Shown here: piece by piece, positions 52,076 through 62,736 of the stretch
Position numbering within the stretch: position 1 is the first letter of the stretch
Layout of the letters: every line of letters begins with the position of its first letter
NCBI GenBank assembly: GCA_020912385.1
Contig: CP087207.1
Location: 1,302,001 to 1,366,000 of the forward strand
DNA length: 64,000 nt
Origin: Neofusicoccum parvum
Taxonomy: Eukaryota > Ascomycota > Dothideomycetes > Botryosphaeriales > Botryosphaeriaceae
Reading direction: 5' to 3'
Program-made: the position numbers and the translations under genes
The notes under the pieces: generated by a model
Seen by the model: the letters and a program-made list of their open reading frames with translations, nothing else
What the model was told of the DNA's origin: nothing
Databases searched by the model: none

Positions 52076-54664
52076 GGCTTCCAGCCAATCAACGGTCATC
52101 CTCAGCAGAGGCTAAAAGGGGGTGTGGCCGGGGCGGGTGGGTTGATGTGTGGTGATGTCGTGCGGGCGGTGGGCGCAGTGGTTGCTTGCAGTGCTGGCTG
52201 TTGGTGTGATAAGATGAGGTCACGACAATGGCGCGTCTTCAGTGTTATTTATCCCACCCCATAAACACAAAAGCGCAGCGCGGGCGCGATGGATGCCGCC
52301 GCTGCGCGCGCGTGGGCTTGGCCGTGAGCGCCGGGCTGGCGTGCTGATCAGGCCACTCTGCTTTTGCGCACGCAAGAAGCGAAACGCAGCGCAGCCCTGC
52401 AACCAAGCGCCCCATCGCCGCCCAGCGGAGCGTTTTCTAGCGTGCACAAGTCAGCGCGCGGATCAGCCTAGCCTCTCGCGATCGCCCACGCCCGCCCGCC
52501 CGCCCGCCCCGGCCAGTGCAGCGCGCAGCCAGCCCAGGCGGCGCCGCCCGCCGCCGTCGCCGGCACGTGCTGGTGGTGTGATAATTGTTCGATTCTCAAG
52601 CCAAACCACACTCCACCGGTCACCCTCACAATTGGCGGCTCTGACACATCCGCCGTCACGCTCCTCCACCTGCCGGCCACCAGGCCCGGCGCCCGTCGCT
52701 GCCATCGCGCCATCGGCCTCCCGAGCCTGCTGCGATGCTCGGCCGCGTCTGCGCAATCGCCCGCGCAGCCCATTGCGACGCCGCTGGCGATACCGGCCGC
52801 TTAGTCACCTGCTGTTCGGCGCCCTCGGCACGCCCAGCCCTGCTGTCCGCCGTGCCGCCTGCCGGCCTCTCGACGCTTGCTCGCCGCGGTGGCGGCATCT
52901 CGTATCCGCAACCTCGCCGTCCACGCCATGCGGCCTCGCCCGAACGCAGCCGGCACTCGTCTCCCATCCTGCCTACCCCAGATGCACATCCGTTCTCCGC
53001 GCCAGCGAGATCGCGACGGCGGCAAGACATCTCGGCAGCCGCACCGAGTGGCTTGTTGTCCTGAGGCCACGCGCCGCGTGCATGAAACCCTCGCACAGAG
53101 CCCAACTGCGGCTGGGAAACGCCCTCTCCAACGCCCTCCTCGAGCGAACCGTGGATGCCACCTGCAGAATGCCGACCAGAAACACCTCCTCCTCACCAGT
53201 CTGGCGAGATGCGCATCTCGGAAGATCGGCGCGCAGGAGCTCGCGCATCGGGAAAAGCAACGGAAAGGAGGGCGACGATCGCTGCTGCATGCGACGCTTG
53301 CGGCACAAGCGATCTGAACAACGCACCCATCCAGGCCCTCGCAGATTTTGCTGCGATAGCTGCGCCGCGATATTTTTGGACCTCTCTTTTGCTTGATAGG
53401 CAGCTCCCTCCGGCTGGCCATGCACGGCCTGTCGCTCTCCGCTGCCCCTGCGTTCACCAACACTCGCCAGAGTGCCCCTGCAGACTCGGGATTTCCGCCA
53501 CTCGATCTTGGACGCACTCTGCTTGTTTCTAGGCCCCCAGCACTTTTGATGGATGTGAACAGGTCGGCGACGATGACGAGTACTCCGCCGACAGAGAGCC
53601 CCCACTGGCCGATACGATTCATGGGCGCCCTTTCGCCCTGTTTTCCCACGGCTTCCGCTCGAAGAGGATTGCCTGCAAACGTCATCGCCGAGGACGCCAT
53701 GACGAAGAACGGAATCACCCAGGTCGAACTCCCGGCGTAGGCGCCTGCCTTGAAATTGTCTTTGAAGGACGTGCTTGGGCTCGCTCGCCAGTGTGAGGAG
53801 CGTCTTTGCTCCGCAAAGATTGCGCCCTGGGCACGACCTGTACATGATTCACATTCATCCCACTTTCTCGCCATAGCCATCACGCAACGACCAGCAAAAT
53901 GACACGACAGACAAAAGCCGATAACGATAACGCATACGTAGACCACAAGGTGAAGGCACATCCAAGTCGTTGAATCGCGGTTGCCCCAGTTCTCCGCGGG
54001 CTTGCCCAGACTTACTGCAAATCCCGATTGCTGACCACGGAACACGACGCGAAGACGGATTCATTGTGAAATTCTACTGCAGTTGTGATTTCGTAGATGA
54101 GTGCCTTCCCGACAATACCGAGACTTCCAAGCACGGGAAGCATTGATCGATTCCTAGAAGTGTCCGGCTGGTCCGGTTCAACTTCAGTTGTACATTCCTG
54201 ACACTAAGCTGCGCTCCAGCGCGTCGTGGTCTTCGGAAGGCATGCACAAGAACACGGGAGATGCCAACTTCTTCCTTAGAAATATTAAGAAGAGTATACT
54301 TTTAACCTAGCCCTGGGAATGGTCATCCGGAAACGAACCGGCACGGTCGCTCCGCGCAACGGATGGGGCTGAAGTAGAAGTAGGGTCTACAAACGGCTGT
54401 AAACAAGCTTTTCCCCGCATTGCACGGCCACTAATGTTAGTGCATTAGGCCCTTCTTGGTAGATCTGTAGGAGACCTCAGCCCCTGCAGCAACGGTGGAT
54501 AGGATAGCGCCCCTAGTGCCCGTTCTTGGGCCGCTGCGGTACCCCAATGCCCCAAAGCTCCGAACTCAACCATTGCTATGTATATTATTGCTAGGTGTGC
54601 ATGTTCGAGGTTTCTCCCAAGTTTCAGCCGTCCAAACCGGTCTGGTTTACTACGCGTCTCCACA
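52076..54664. other. Long intergenic region with possible small gene
   Basis: 2.6 kb. The first 1.2 kb is very GC-rich with a GCCC tetranucleotide run near 52488-52510 and overlapping Arg/Pro-rich open frames on both strands, which I treat as composition artefacts. From 53.5 to 54.05 kb the minus strand contains coding-like membrane segments described separately. 54.07-54.66 kb is less GC-rich promoter sequence of the efflux pump. Confidence 0.45.
53523..53796 (-). CDS. Possible exon of an unassigned membrane protein
   Basis: On the minus strand an open frame encodes two hydrophobic helices, STWVIPFFVMASSAMTFAGN and GQWGLSVGGVLVIVADLF, separated by a conserved-looking polar loop with RAEAVGKQGERAPM. 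Codon third positions are GC-rich as in neighbouring genes. Upstream in the same frame another hydrophobic stretch (CLHLVVYVCVIVIGFCLSC) precedes it, and a GTGCGT donor could end the exon after AGGLETS. I could not find a convincing start or final exon, so boundaries are approximate. It may be a real small membrane protein or chance. I do not recognise a family. Confidence 0.25.
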
Positions 54665-56740
54665 ATGACCTGCTCCAACCCTCGTTCACTGGATACCAAT
54701 GTAGACGGCAAGGATGACTTCCGCAAGATTGCCGTCACCCCACCGGAATCTGACAGCCATCCCCGGTCACTTGTTGTACAGGTTGAACAGTACCGACAGG
54801 TGCCCCCTTCGGTGGTTCTCGCTGTCTTTGTAAGCAAGTATCCATCTCTTTCCCTCTAGCAAGGAGGCTGATGGACGAGTCTCAATGCAGTTCCTTGGCA
54901 TGTCACTGGTCGCACCCATCTCATGCGGCTACGCAATGGTTAACAGCATCCTGAATCCAATTGGGACTGCTTTAGGCGACATGGACAATGTAATCTGGAT
55001 TGCAGGCGGCTGGAGCGTTGCGTCGGCTGTATCATTCTCTGTGGCTGGCTCATGGAGTGACATCTTTGGTCGTCGATACGTCACAATCTCAGGGCAGTTG
55101 GTGACCATAGTCGGTGCCGTGAGTAAACTCCCCACATTCCTTGGTGGGCTGACCATGACAATACACACCACGGAGAAGATTGTGGGTGCAACAGCCCAGA
55201 AAACAACTACCGTAGCAGCAGCTTCCACCATCATCGGCTTCGGCGCCGGGATTGCCTTCGTTTCATATGCTGGTATCTCGGAATTGTTGCCCAATAAATA
55301 TCGGTAAGTTAAGTACGACAAGCAACCGCAATCGCGTCTGACGCATCAGCCAGCGGCATTGGTCTCGGATGGACCGAGTTTTGCATCAACATACCATGGG
55401 TTGCTCTGGCGGTTCTGATTGCCAACAAGCTCGCCCAGTCGACCTGGCGTTGGTGCTACTATATTGCTATCATCTATGCTGCCATCTGTGGAATTGGTAT
55501 AGCCGTTTTTTACTACCCACCTTCTCGCCCACGAAACGACTTCGACAAGTCTCGCTGGGACGAATGCAAAGAACTCGACTGGATTGGCCTGCTTCTCTTC
55601 ACAGCCGGCTTGACGATATTCCTTGTCGGTATCACTTACCTTGGGAAGGAATCATATTCAAAAGCACTTGTCGGATCGACCATTGCTATTGGTGTCCTCA
55701 TCACCCTTGCTTGCTTTCTCTACGACTTCTCCGGCATTCCAGAAAATCCACTTTTTCCATGGTCCTTATTCACCATGGTTCGGAAGTTCACGATCCATCT
55801 TCTCATCGTTTTCGTCTCCGGCTTCATCTGGTATGCAATGGCAGCCCTCCTACCACAAGCCACCCTCTACATGTACACCAACGACCCTATCGCGATCGGC
55901 CTGATCGCTATCCCCAACGGTTTCGGCACCGCCGTTGGCGGCTGGGTTATACCCTCGCTCATCCAGTACATCAAACATGTCCGCGGCCAAATCGTCCTGG
56001 CCGTTCTCATCCAGACAGTCGTGCGTAAGCCCTTGCCCTCCATCTCGCAAGGCCTACAACCCGCTGACGATAGAGTACCCGAATGCCAGTTCACCGCCTG
56101 TTACGCCGCCGTAATTCCACACAACAAGGCTGCCTGGATCGTCATACAGTTCTTCGGCCAAGGCTGCTTCGCCTGGCTCACTACGCTTGCCTACCTCGCC
56201 GCCGGTCTCTTTGTCCGCCACGACGAGCTCGGGACGGCATCTGGCCTCATCGGGACCTTCCGCTCTGCCGGCGGCTCCATCGGCAACGCCATCTTCTCCA
56301 CCGTCCTGCACTCCGTCATCAACCGCGAGCTGCAGGACAGCATCGCCGATGCCGCTGTGCGCGCCGGCTTCGACGCGCAGGGCCTGCCGCAGCTGATTCC
56401 TGCCGTCATCAGCGATGCGGTCGGTGTGCCTGGTGCCTTTGCGGGTGTACAGGTGAATGACGTGGTGAGGAGCGCCGCGCGTGATGCGTTCAGGGATACA
56501 TATGCGAAGGCGTACAGGATGGTCTTTTATACGAGCATCCCGCTGGGCGTGGTTGCGTTGGTTGCGGCGTGGTTTGTAGAGGACCCGTCGCCGCTTTTGA
56601 CGGATCATGTGGCGGTCGTGCAGGAGAGGGATGTGCTTGCAGGGAAGAGGATCTCGATCCACAGGCCCGCTGCTGAGAAGTCTGACGAGCGGCAGGAGCC
56701 GGCGGTGGAGCATATGGAGAATGTCAACGGTGAGGCATAA
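54665..56740 (+). CDS. MFS drug-efflux transporter, Tri12 (trichothecene efflux pump) family
   Basis: Five exons (54665-54829, 54891-55118, 55179-55303, 55354-56020 and 56090-56740) encode 611 residues with about fourteen membrane helices. The family includes Fusarium Tri12 and siderophore-type exporters. Signatures are VSFSVAGSWSDIFGRRYVTISGQ, IGFGAGIAFVSYAGISELLPNKYR joined to GIGLGWTEFCINIPW, and STWRWCYYIAIIYA. The late helices contain GTASGLIGTFRSAGGSIGNAIFSTVL, diagnostic of this group. The last intron (56021-56089) is 69 bases, in frame and stopless; I splice it because the protein then reads IQTV-FTACYAAVIPH. No polyketide, terpene or peptide synthase lies nearby, so it is more likely a general toxin or self-protection exporter than part of a local biosynthetic cluster. 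Confidence 0.88.
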
Positions 56741-57762
56741 GGGCACGTTCGAGGATGGGTGACGAAGCACAAGCGGAGATGTGCGCGAGGTAAGGCGCAC
56801 TTGCAGACACGAGGTGCACACGGGACTGTGTTACCTTTTCTTTAGTAATCCGTATGCAGAAACACGTCGATCGGTGTTTTTGAACTTCCACGTACTCCAG
56901 CTCAGCTGACGCTTGCCTTCCTGTACTTTCCGACAAGCTTCTCGTCCGATCGTTCTCCCATGAAGTCGTTATCAAGGGCTCTCAGCTTCCTGATTAGATC
57001 TATGCACCGGTCAGTGCTTGCAGGCATTGGTTCTATTTACCTCGCTTCGGATGTTTCTGCCTGGCCAATCCACAGTACTTCGATCATGCGCCCGGGATTA
57101 TCCAGCTTTGTTTTCACACGTATGCACATACGCAGCTGTTCTCTTTCAGGGCGGATGAATTCGAATTCCTCCCGCGAATTTGCTGCTGACTGCCCGCTTA
57201 TGTCTTCCATTTTGCTTTTTCACCGCTCCGTTGACAATCCTACGTCGCGGGGAATCTCTCCGGGTTACGAACGCATATAAAAGTGGAGTATAAACATGAG
57301 GTGACTCTCGATCTCAAACTCTTTCAGGTGATCAGTGCTGATGTCGACAGGGTACTGGTATCCTCTGAGATGGAGCAATCTCCAGACGACTGATATTTGA
57401 CCAGCTCCATACCAACAACAGCACGCAAACGGCCGTTTTCGGAATTACACTTCAATGGTTGGATAGACAGCACGGAGACCTCTTAGAGAAGACCCAGAAT
57501 CCATTCGCAAGCTTCACACAATCACATCAATCTTCAGAGTCAGACAAAGGTGACGTCTTTGTAAGCATGACCGGGTGCCGTGGCTCCCGCTCACCTAAGT
57601 CTGTCTACGCATCGACAGACTCTGCACCATCTTCATCGAAGCGTGAATTTATTATTCACTGCGTTGAGCGAGGAGACCCTGGAGCAATAGACTACAGTGT
57701 TTCGTATCCCATGACCAGCCACGAAATGTTGAAATGCTCATTTGCCATGTAATTATAAGCGG
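56741..57762. other. Intergenic region, convergent 3' flanks
   Basis: 1 kb between the efflux pump and the deacetylase, with both genes ending here. Short ORFs only; no RNA gene, repeat or known motif noticed. Confidence 0.5.
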
Positions 57763-58835
57763 TTACAAGTTCCGCTCCCTGAAAATCCTTGCAATGTCCT
57801 TAGTCTGGCTGAACTCGACAGCCGGACCCCACGACTGCAACCATTTAATCATCCTCTCAACCATCCCAATCACATGTGCCATGCCGCTGGTATCCGGATG
57901 CAGCAGGATCGGAAAAAGGCACTCCTTCCCTTCCTCAGCCTCATTCTCCCACAACCACATAAACCTATCCTTCCACATCTGCTCGATGTGGCGCGTGTCG
58001 ACATAGCCATGCGAGTTCGGCGCATGCGGCAAGAACTGCATGGGCGTCATGTCCTCCATGTACCAATTACACGGCACCTCGACCAGCGGCCGCCGATCCT
58101 CCTCTCCGTCCCCCGCGCTCGGCAGCGGCTTCATCCACGTCTCCGCCGGCTTGTCAAAATCAATAGGCTCAATCGGTAGCCGACGGGGCGCCCAGAACGC
58201 CTGGCTGTCGTGATCCGTCAACGACGCATCTACACAATCCAGTCAGCTCCTTCAGCCAGCACCACCGACAATCCCCCTGCCGCGTGCGGGGCAGACCAAC
58301 CATACTCGAACCCCAACTCCTGCAACAAGTCCAGCGTTCCCTCCCTCACCGAATACAGCGGCGCGCGCCAGCCCACCGGCCGCGGCGCGCCAGCCTCGAC
58401 CAGCACCTCGACGCAGCGCTTCACGACATCGCGCTCCTGCGCGGGCGTGAGCCTGGCGGCGTCCTCGTGGGCGTACCCGTGGCAGGCGACCTCGGCGCCG
58501 CTGGCCACGATGGCGCGCATCTGGGCGGGGAAGCTCTCGGCCGAGTGGCCCGGCACGAACCAGGTGACGCGGTCGGCGATGGCGTGTTTGGCGAAGAGGC
58601 GCAGCAGGCGCGGGACGCCGACGCGGGCGGCGAAGTGGCCGGAGGAGTAGTCGGCGAGGTTGTTGGCGGGGTGGGCGCCTGGCGGCAGGGCGTCAGTCGG
58701 CAGGGCAATCTACGGCGAGGGAGATTGGAGGATGCGTCTTGTACCGGTGCCCAGCCAGCCGGAGACGGCGTCGAAGTCGATGGAGAGGACGACGCGGATT
58801 TTGGGCGTGGTGGGGGAAGCTGCGGTGGACTCCAT
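57763..58835 (-). CDS. Polysaccharide deacetylase-family protein (NodB fold), cytosolic
   Basis: Three exons (58745-58835, 58301-58678 and 57763-58229) encode 311 residues of carbohydrate-esterase-4 type. The metal site is readable: VVLSIDFDAVSGW (Asp20, Asp22, motif 1), ACHGYAHEDAARL (His97 and His101, motif 2), and GWRAPLYSVREGTLDLLQELGFEY (motif 3), with LFPILLHPDTSG near the end. The first splice gives WLGT-GAHPANNLADYSSGHFAARVGV; the second gives FEY-DASLTDHDSQAFW. The N terminus lacks a signal peptide, so it is not a secreted chitin deacetylase; cytosolic relatives such as Helicobacter PgdA-like and allantoinase-like (PuuE) enzymes act on small amides. The substrate is unknown. Confidence 0.88.
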
Positions 58836-61617
58836 GGTGCTGGACGTATCCAGGAAGCCGGTCCAACCCTAGAGACAGGAGAAAAGCGACGTGAGGATTG
58901 CCTGACTAGACAACGTGCTGGGTGGGTGGTGGCCCTATAAATGCTCTTGTATGCGTACATGCCCTATGACAGCACCGATTTGATAACTGCGGGGCTATCT
59001 GGGTGTGACCCCGCACTGGGAATCCTGCCATACATAGAAGCCTCCAAGAGTGGGCGGGTTGCTGCAACGCTGTTGGTGTTGCGCGTCGCCGCACTGTTGT
59101 ACTCGGAATGCGGCTCTTCTGAGAGCAGTCCGCGCCTTACTGCATTTGGCAACTTTGAGGTGCCGCAGCGCACTTCCAGCAACCCTTGCTGGCCGTCGGG
59201 AATCCCGAGCGTCGAGAGCTGGAGCCGTGCGGTCAACGCTCCCCAGGTGCAGCCGCCCGCACCTCCCGGAGATAAGCTGCGAAGGCATGGCCGGTCTCAT
59301 TCCCTTACCGGCAAATCCGCGAGCCGCGTGGTTGCAGGTTGATTGCCAGCAAGCCCATAGCCGTTCGAGCTTCCAAACAAAGATTCCCCGACAGAGCACT
59401 GCGGTTTGGGCATTCGCCGGTTGGAAGTTGGACTGCGCCCCGCCGAGCGGACATAAGCACGGCACGCTTGACTTTCGCTTGCTCGTCGCACGAGCGGACG
59501 GGAAGCATGAGAAAACTCTGTTGAGGAACGGCGGACGGTGTGATTGGCTGTGACGCACAGGACATGCACACAAATTCATGCCGTTTCCTTCCTTTAGTGC
59601 GCGTCATCGACGGGTTGGACCATGTTGGACGTCTGCTTGGCCGTTCGCTCCTCGCCTGCATTCCGAGTAAGCGAACGTTGGCATTGAAACGGCTGGAAGT
59701 TGTGACAGGAGCGCTGAGCAACGGAAGGAAGACATGGTGGGATGGACCCGGCAGCAAGCAATACCAATTGCAAGGGGCCATGCATAAAGGTCTTCTGTCA
59801 GCTATCTGATGTTTCCGAGAGAGCACATGAATGGACGCTCGAAGCCAGATACAGATCAAACACCAGTAGTGTCCCTGCATCATTTCTCTGGGGCTTTACC
59901 AATTCGGGCCAACGCATGGAAAAGCCAAATCAGACTCCGGCTGACAAGACCGAAATACCCAAGAAACCCCATCACCACTTCGTTCAAGTCCGCCGTCTCA
60001 CCATACCCGCTCATCCGAGTCGTCCTTCATATCACACCCAGAATATCTTGTCATCCAAGCTCCAGTGCCACGGATCCAGCCTACCCCTGAGCATTCCGTT
60101 CTTGGCTATCTCCCAGATGGTGTGCAATCATTGAGTCAACGAACAAGCCTGGCTTGACGCTGCTTGAATCCATCGGGTAGAGCCGCGTGTGATGGCGTTT
60201 ACCAACAACTAGGCAGGCGATCTTGACCTTCTGGAAATTTGAGTCATGCTATTTTTCTGCAGTATCATCCGGGCTTCCTCGATGGCCATGGCTTCATTCC
60301 GGCGGACGGCCTCGTACTGGCCTTCACTGACACTGTTTCTGTGGTAAACGATTTCAGATGGGAGGGTCTACCCTTGGCGAGGTACTTAGTCTGGGTCCTT
60401 TAAGGATCCACGCAGGGATATCGATGAGGTTATCATCGATGTCGAAGCCGATTTCCTTCTGCAAACGAGGTCAGCATGCCTTAGCGATAACTCAAAAACC
60501 TGTTCTGCGCACCTCGCCATGCCAAAAGTCTTTGGAGTATCCTTTTCAATGGCATTCACGCTGCTCTTAACGCCAAGATGGACGAGACCCTGATCAAATT
60601 GGCATTCGCTGCTGGACCGCGAAGCGCAATTTTCACCATCCTATCGGTGGATGCAGACGGAAGGATAGTCGATTTCCCGGAATCCTGCCGGGATCCATTG
60701 CTTCTTACCAGACGTGTCGGCACCTACATTCATGCAGGGCACCGGGCTTTCTCTTGGAGGTGGACATCCCGCAGAGTCGTGCACAATCGGCCGATGAATG
60801 CGTCATTTCAGGCAGTTTCTGCTCTGACGAAGCCGTACACTGCTGCCTGCTTTCCATTGAACAAGAACATTTGTTGCGGTGGCAGCCGGCCCACAGGCTG
60901 TTGGGAGTCGAGCTAGCAGTGGGGGTTGAGCGCGCGTGTTTGAGCTGGTGCGGGGTGAGCTGCCGTCGATTTCGACGCGAGGCGCGGAGGAGTCAGCAGG
61001 TGTTTGGGACGATGCTGCGATCGATGCGGGCCGCGGGTGGCGTCGGGTTGGCGTCTGGCGGAAAAGCAAGGGACACTGGCACTGCCGGGACGAGTGCTCG
61101 TAAGTGCTGGCCGCGTCGGGCGTCAGGGGCAGCCGCGGCCCATGACGCGACCTGCCCAGCGCGAGCCCTAAGCACATCCGGCGGCGCCTTCTCGCACAAC
61201 GGGATATCGCTCGCGCCATTGTCGGCAAGATGGCGCAGTGCGCTGCGTCCCTTCTCGCCGCGCCGGCGTTTGCTATTCCGCGTGCCAGGACGGCTTTCGG
61301 GAATTCCGCCGCGGCAGACCGGCGTCGAAGCGGCCGAACTCTGTGCGCGGCTGTATTATCAATCAACATCCTCCAAGATGCGATTTCAAACCGACTTCAA
61401 GTGACCACCCTACTAGCTGCCACCATCGTGAAGCGCCCATAAAGCGTGCTGCTGCCGGCCTGACTGCTGCGATGCATCCCCGCCACTCCACAGCCCATTG
61501 CCGTCTTCCTAAGCCAGGCTACCGCTCCATAGACCGGTTTCACCATCAAGCCCCGCTTCAGAGGCACTCCCGCCGTCACCATCTCCTCCTCCTCCTCAGA
61601 CACTGACGATCACCGCC
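58836..61617. other. Intergenic region, possible gene remnant
   Basis: 2.8 kb with no intact gene that I recognise. Between about 60.0 and 60.6 kb the minus strand contains short coding-like pieces (for example KEIGFDIDDNLIDIPAW near 60.43 kb and QYEAVRRNEAMAIEEARM near 60.29 kb) separated by stops and lacking matching splice frames, which suggests a degraded gene. The last 1 kb is GC-rich promoter of the OYE gene. Confidence 0.4.
60250..60470 (-). pseudogene. Possible degraded protein-coding fragment
   Basis: Two short minus-strand open stretches with protein-like composition: KEIGFDIDDNLIDIPAWILKGP after a good TTTGCAG acceptor, and RNSVSEGQYEAVRRNEAMAI with EEARMILQKNS. They lie in different frames with a stop between. 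I cannot join them by canonical introns and do not recognise a family, so this is only a candidate relic. Confidence 0.2.
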
Positions 61618-62736
61618 ATGGCCGCCAGCAGCAAGCTCTTTACCCCTTTCAAGGTTGGCTCGTCCCAACTGGAGCACCGAATCGTCATGGCCCCTCTTAC
61701 CCGACTCCGCGCCGAGGACAACCACGTCCCGACCCCGTTGATGGCCGACTACTATGCTCAACGCTCTAGCGTGCCGGGAACCCTTCTCATAACAGAGGCC
61801 ACCTTCATTTCTCAACGCGCTGGCGGCCTCCCGAATATCCCCGGCCTCTGGACAGAAGAGCAGCTTGCTGGCTGGAAGAAAGTCACCGACGCAGTGCATG
61901 TCAAGGGGTCCAAGATCTGGGTTCAGCTGTGGGCCCTCGGTCGTGCCGCCAACCCCGAAGTGCTCGAGAAGGAGGGGCTGAAGGACCAGTTTGTCAGCTC
62001 AAGCGCCGTTCCCATGGGCGACGGCTCGCCCACTCCCAGGGCGCTGAGCGAGGAAGAGATCCAGTCGTACATCCAGGACTACGCGCAGGCTGCCAAGAAT
62101 GCCGTTGAGAAGGCCGGCTTCGACGGCGTTGAGGTCCACGGCGCAAACGGGTACTTCGTCGACCAGTTTAGCCAGGACACGTCAAACAAGAGAACGGACA
62201 GGTGGGGAGGTAGCGTGGAGAACAGGGCCCGCTTCGGGCTAGAGGTTTCAAGGGCTGTTTCTCAGGCGGTTGGCCCCGAGAAAACAGGTATCAGATTGAG
62301 CCCGTGGAGCACGTTCCAGGGCATGCGGATGGAAAACCCGGTGCCTCAGTTCACGCACATCATCAAGGGGCTGAAGGAGCTGGACATTGCCTACATCCAC
62401 GTCGTCGAGTCCAGAGTGTCCGGGAACGCGGACGTCGAGTCCTCGGATCGGCTGGACTTTGCGCTGGAAGCGTGGGGTAAGGAGAAGCCTGTGCTGATCG
62501 CCGGTGGTCTGAGGCCCGACTCTGCCAGGAGACTGGTGGACGAGGAGTACAAGGACTACAACGCCGGGACCGTGTTCGGCCGGTACTTCATCTCGACGCC
62601 CGACCTGGTGTACCGGATCAGGCAGGGCATCGAGCTGAACCCGTACAACCGGGACACCTTCTACAAGCCGAAGAGCGCCGACGGGTACGTCGACTACCCG
62701 TTCTCGAGGGAGTTCGAGGCGGAGCAGAGGCGGTAG
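61618..62736 (+). CDS. Old-yellow-enzyme family NADH:flavin oxidoreductase
   Basis: Intronless gene for 372 residues, normal for OYE. These FMN enzymes reduce activated C=C bonds with NADPH. The TIM barrel shows VMAPLTRLRAEDNHVP at the first strands (FMN contacts), LLITEATFISQRAGG, WVQLWALGRAANP, and the substrate motif VEVHGANGYFVDQF with His and Asn at about 173 and 176; many homologues have YLIDQF. TDRWGGSVENRARF and GTVFGRYFISTPDLV (phosphate binding) are also clear. There is no signal peptide. The start is the first ATG after a pyrimidine-rich leader (CTCCTCCTCCTC). Function ranges from xenobiotic reduction to alkaloid synthesis; nothing nearby decides. Confidence 0.93.
   Translation: MAASSKLFTPFKVGSSQLEHRIVMAPLTRLRAEDNHVPTPLMADYYAQRSSVPGTLLITEATFISQRAGGLPNIPGLWTEEQLAGWKKVTDAVHVKGSKIWVQLWALGRAANPEVLEKEGLKDQFVSSSAVPMGDGSPTPRALSEEEIQSYIQDYAQAAKNAVEKAGFDGVEVHGANGYFVDQFSQDTSNKRTDRWGGSVENRARFGLEVSRAVSQAVGPEKTGIRLSPWSTFQGMRMENPVPQFTHIIKGLKELDIAYIHVVESRVSGNADVESSDRLDFALEAWGKEKPVLIAGGLRPDSARRLVDEEYKDYNAGTVFGRYFISTPDLVYRIRQGIELNPYNRDTFYKPKSADGYVDYPFSREFEAEQRR

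Noticed and set aside
52488..52510. GCCC-type simple repeat as a possible regulatory or structural element
   Set aside because: Short low-complexity run in generally GC-rich DNA; nothing links it to a function.
52242..53396. 384-codon plus ORF and an overlapping minus ORF of 414 codons
   Set aside because: Both are Arg/Pro/Ala-rich products of GC-rich DNA without domains or splice partners. Only the hydrophobic part of the minus frame (53.5-53.8 kb) is kept, at low confidence.
54165..54190. tRNA B-box-like GGTTCAACTTC
   Set aside because: Flanking bases do not pair into a T arm and no A box lies at the right distance.
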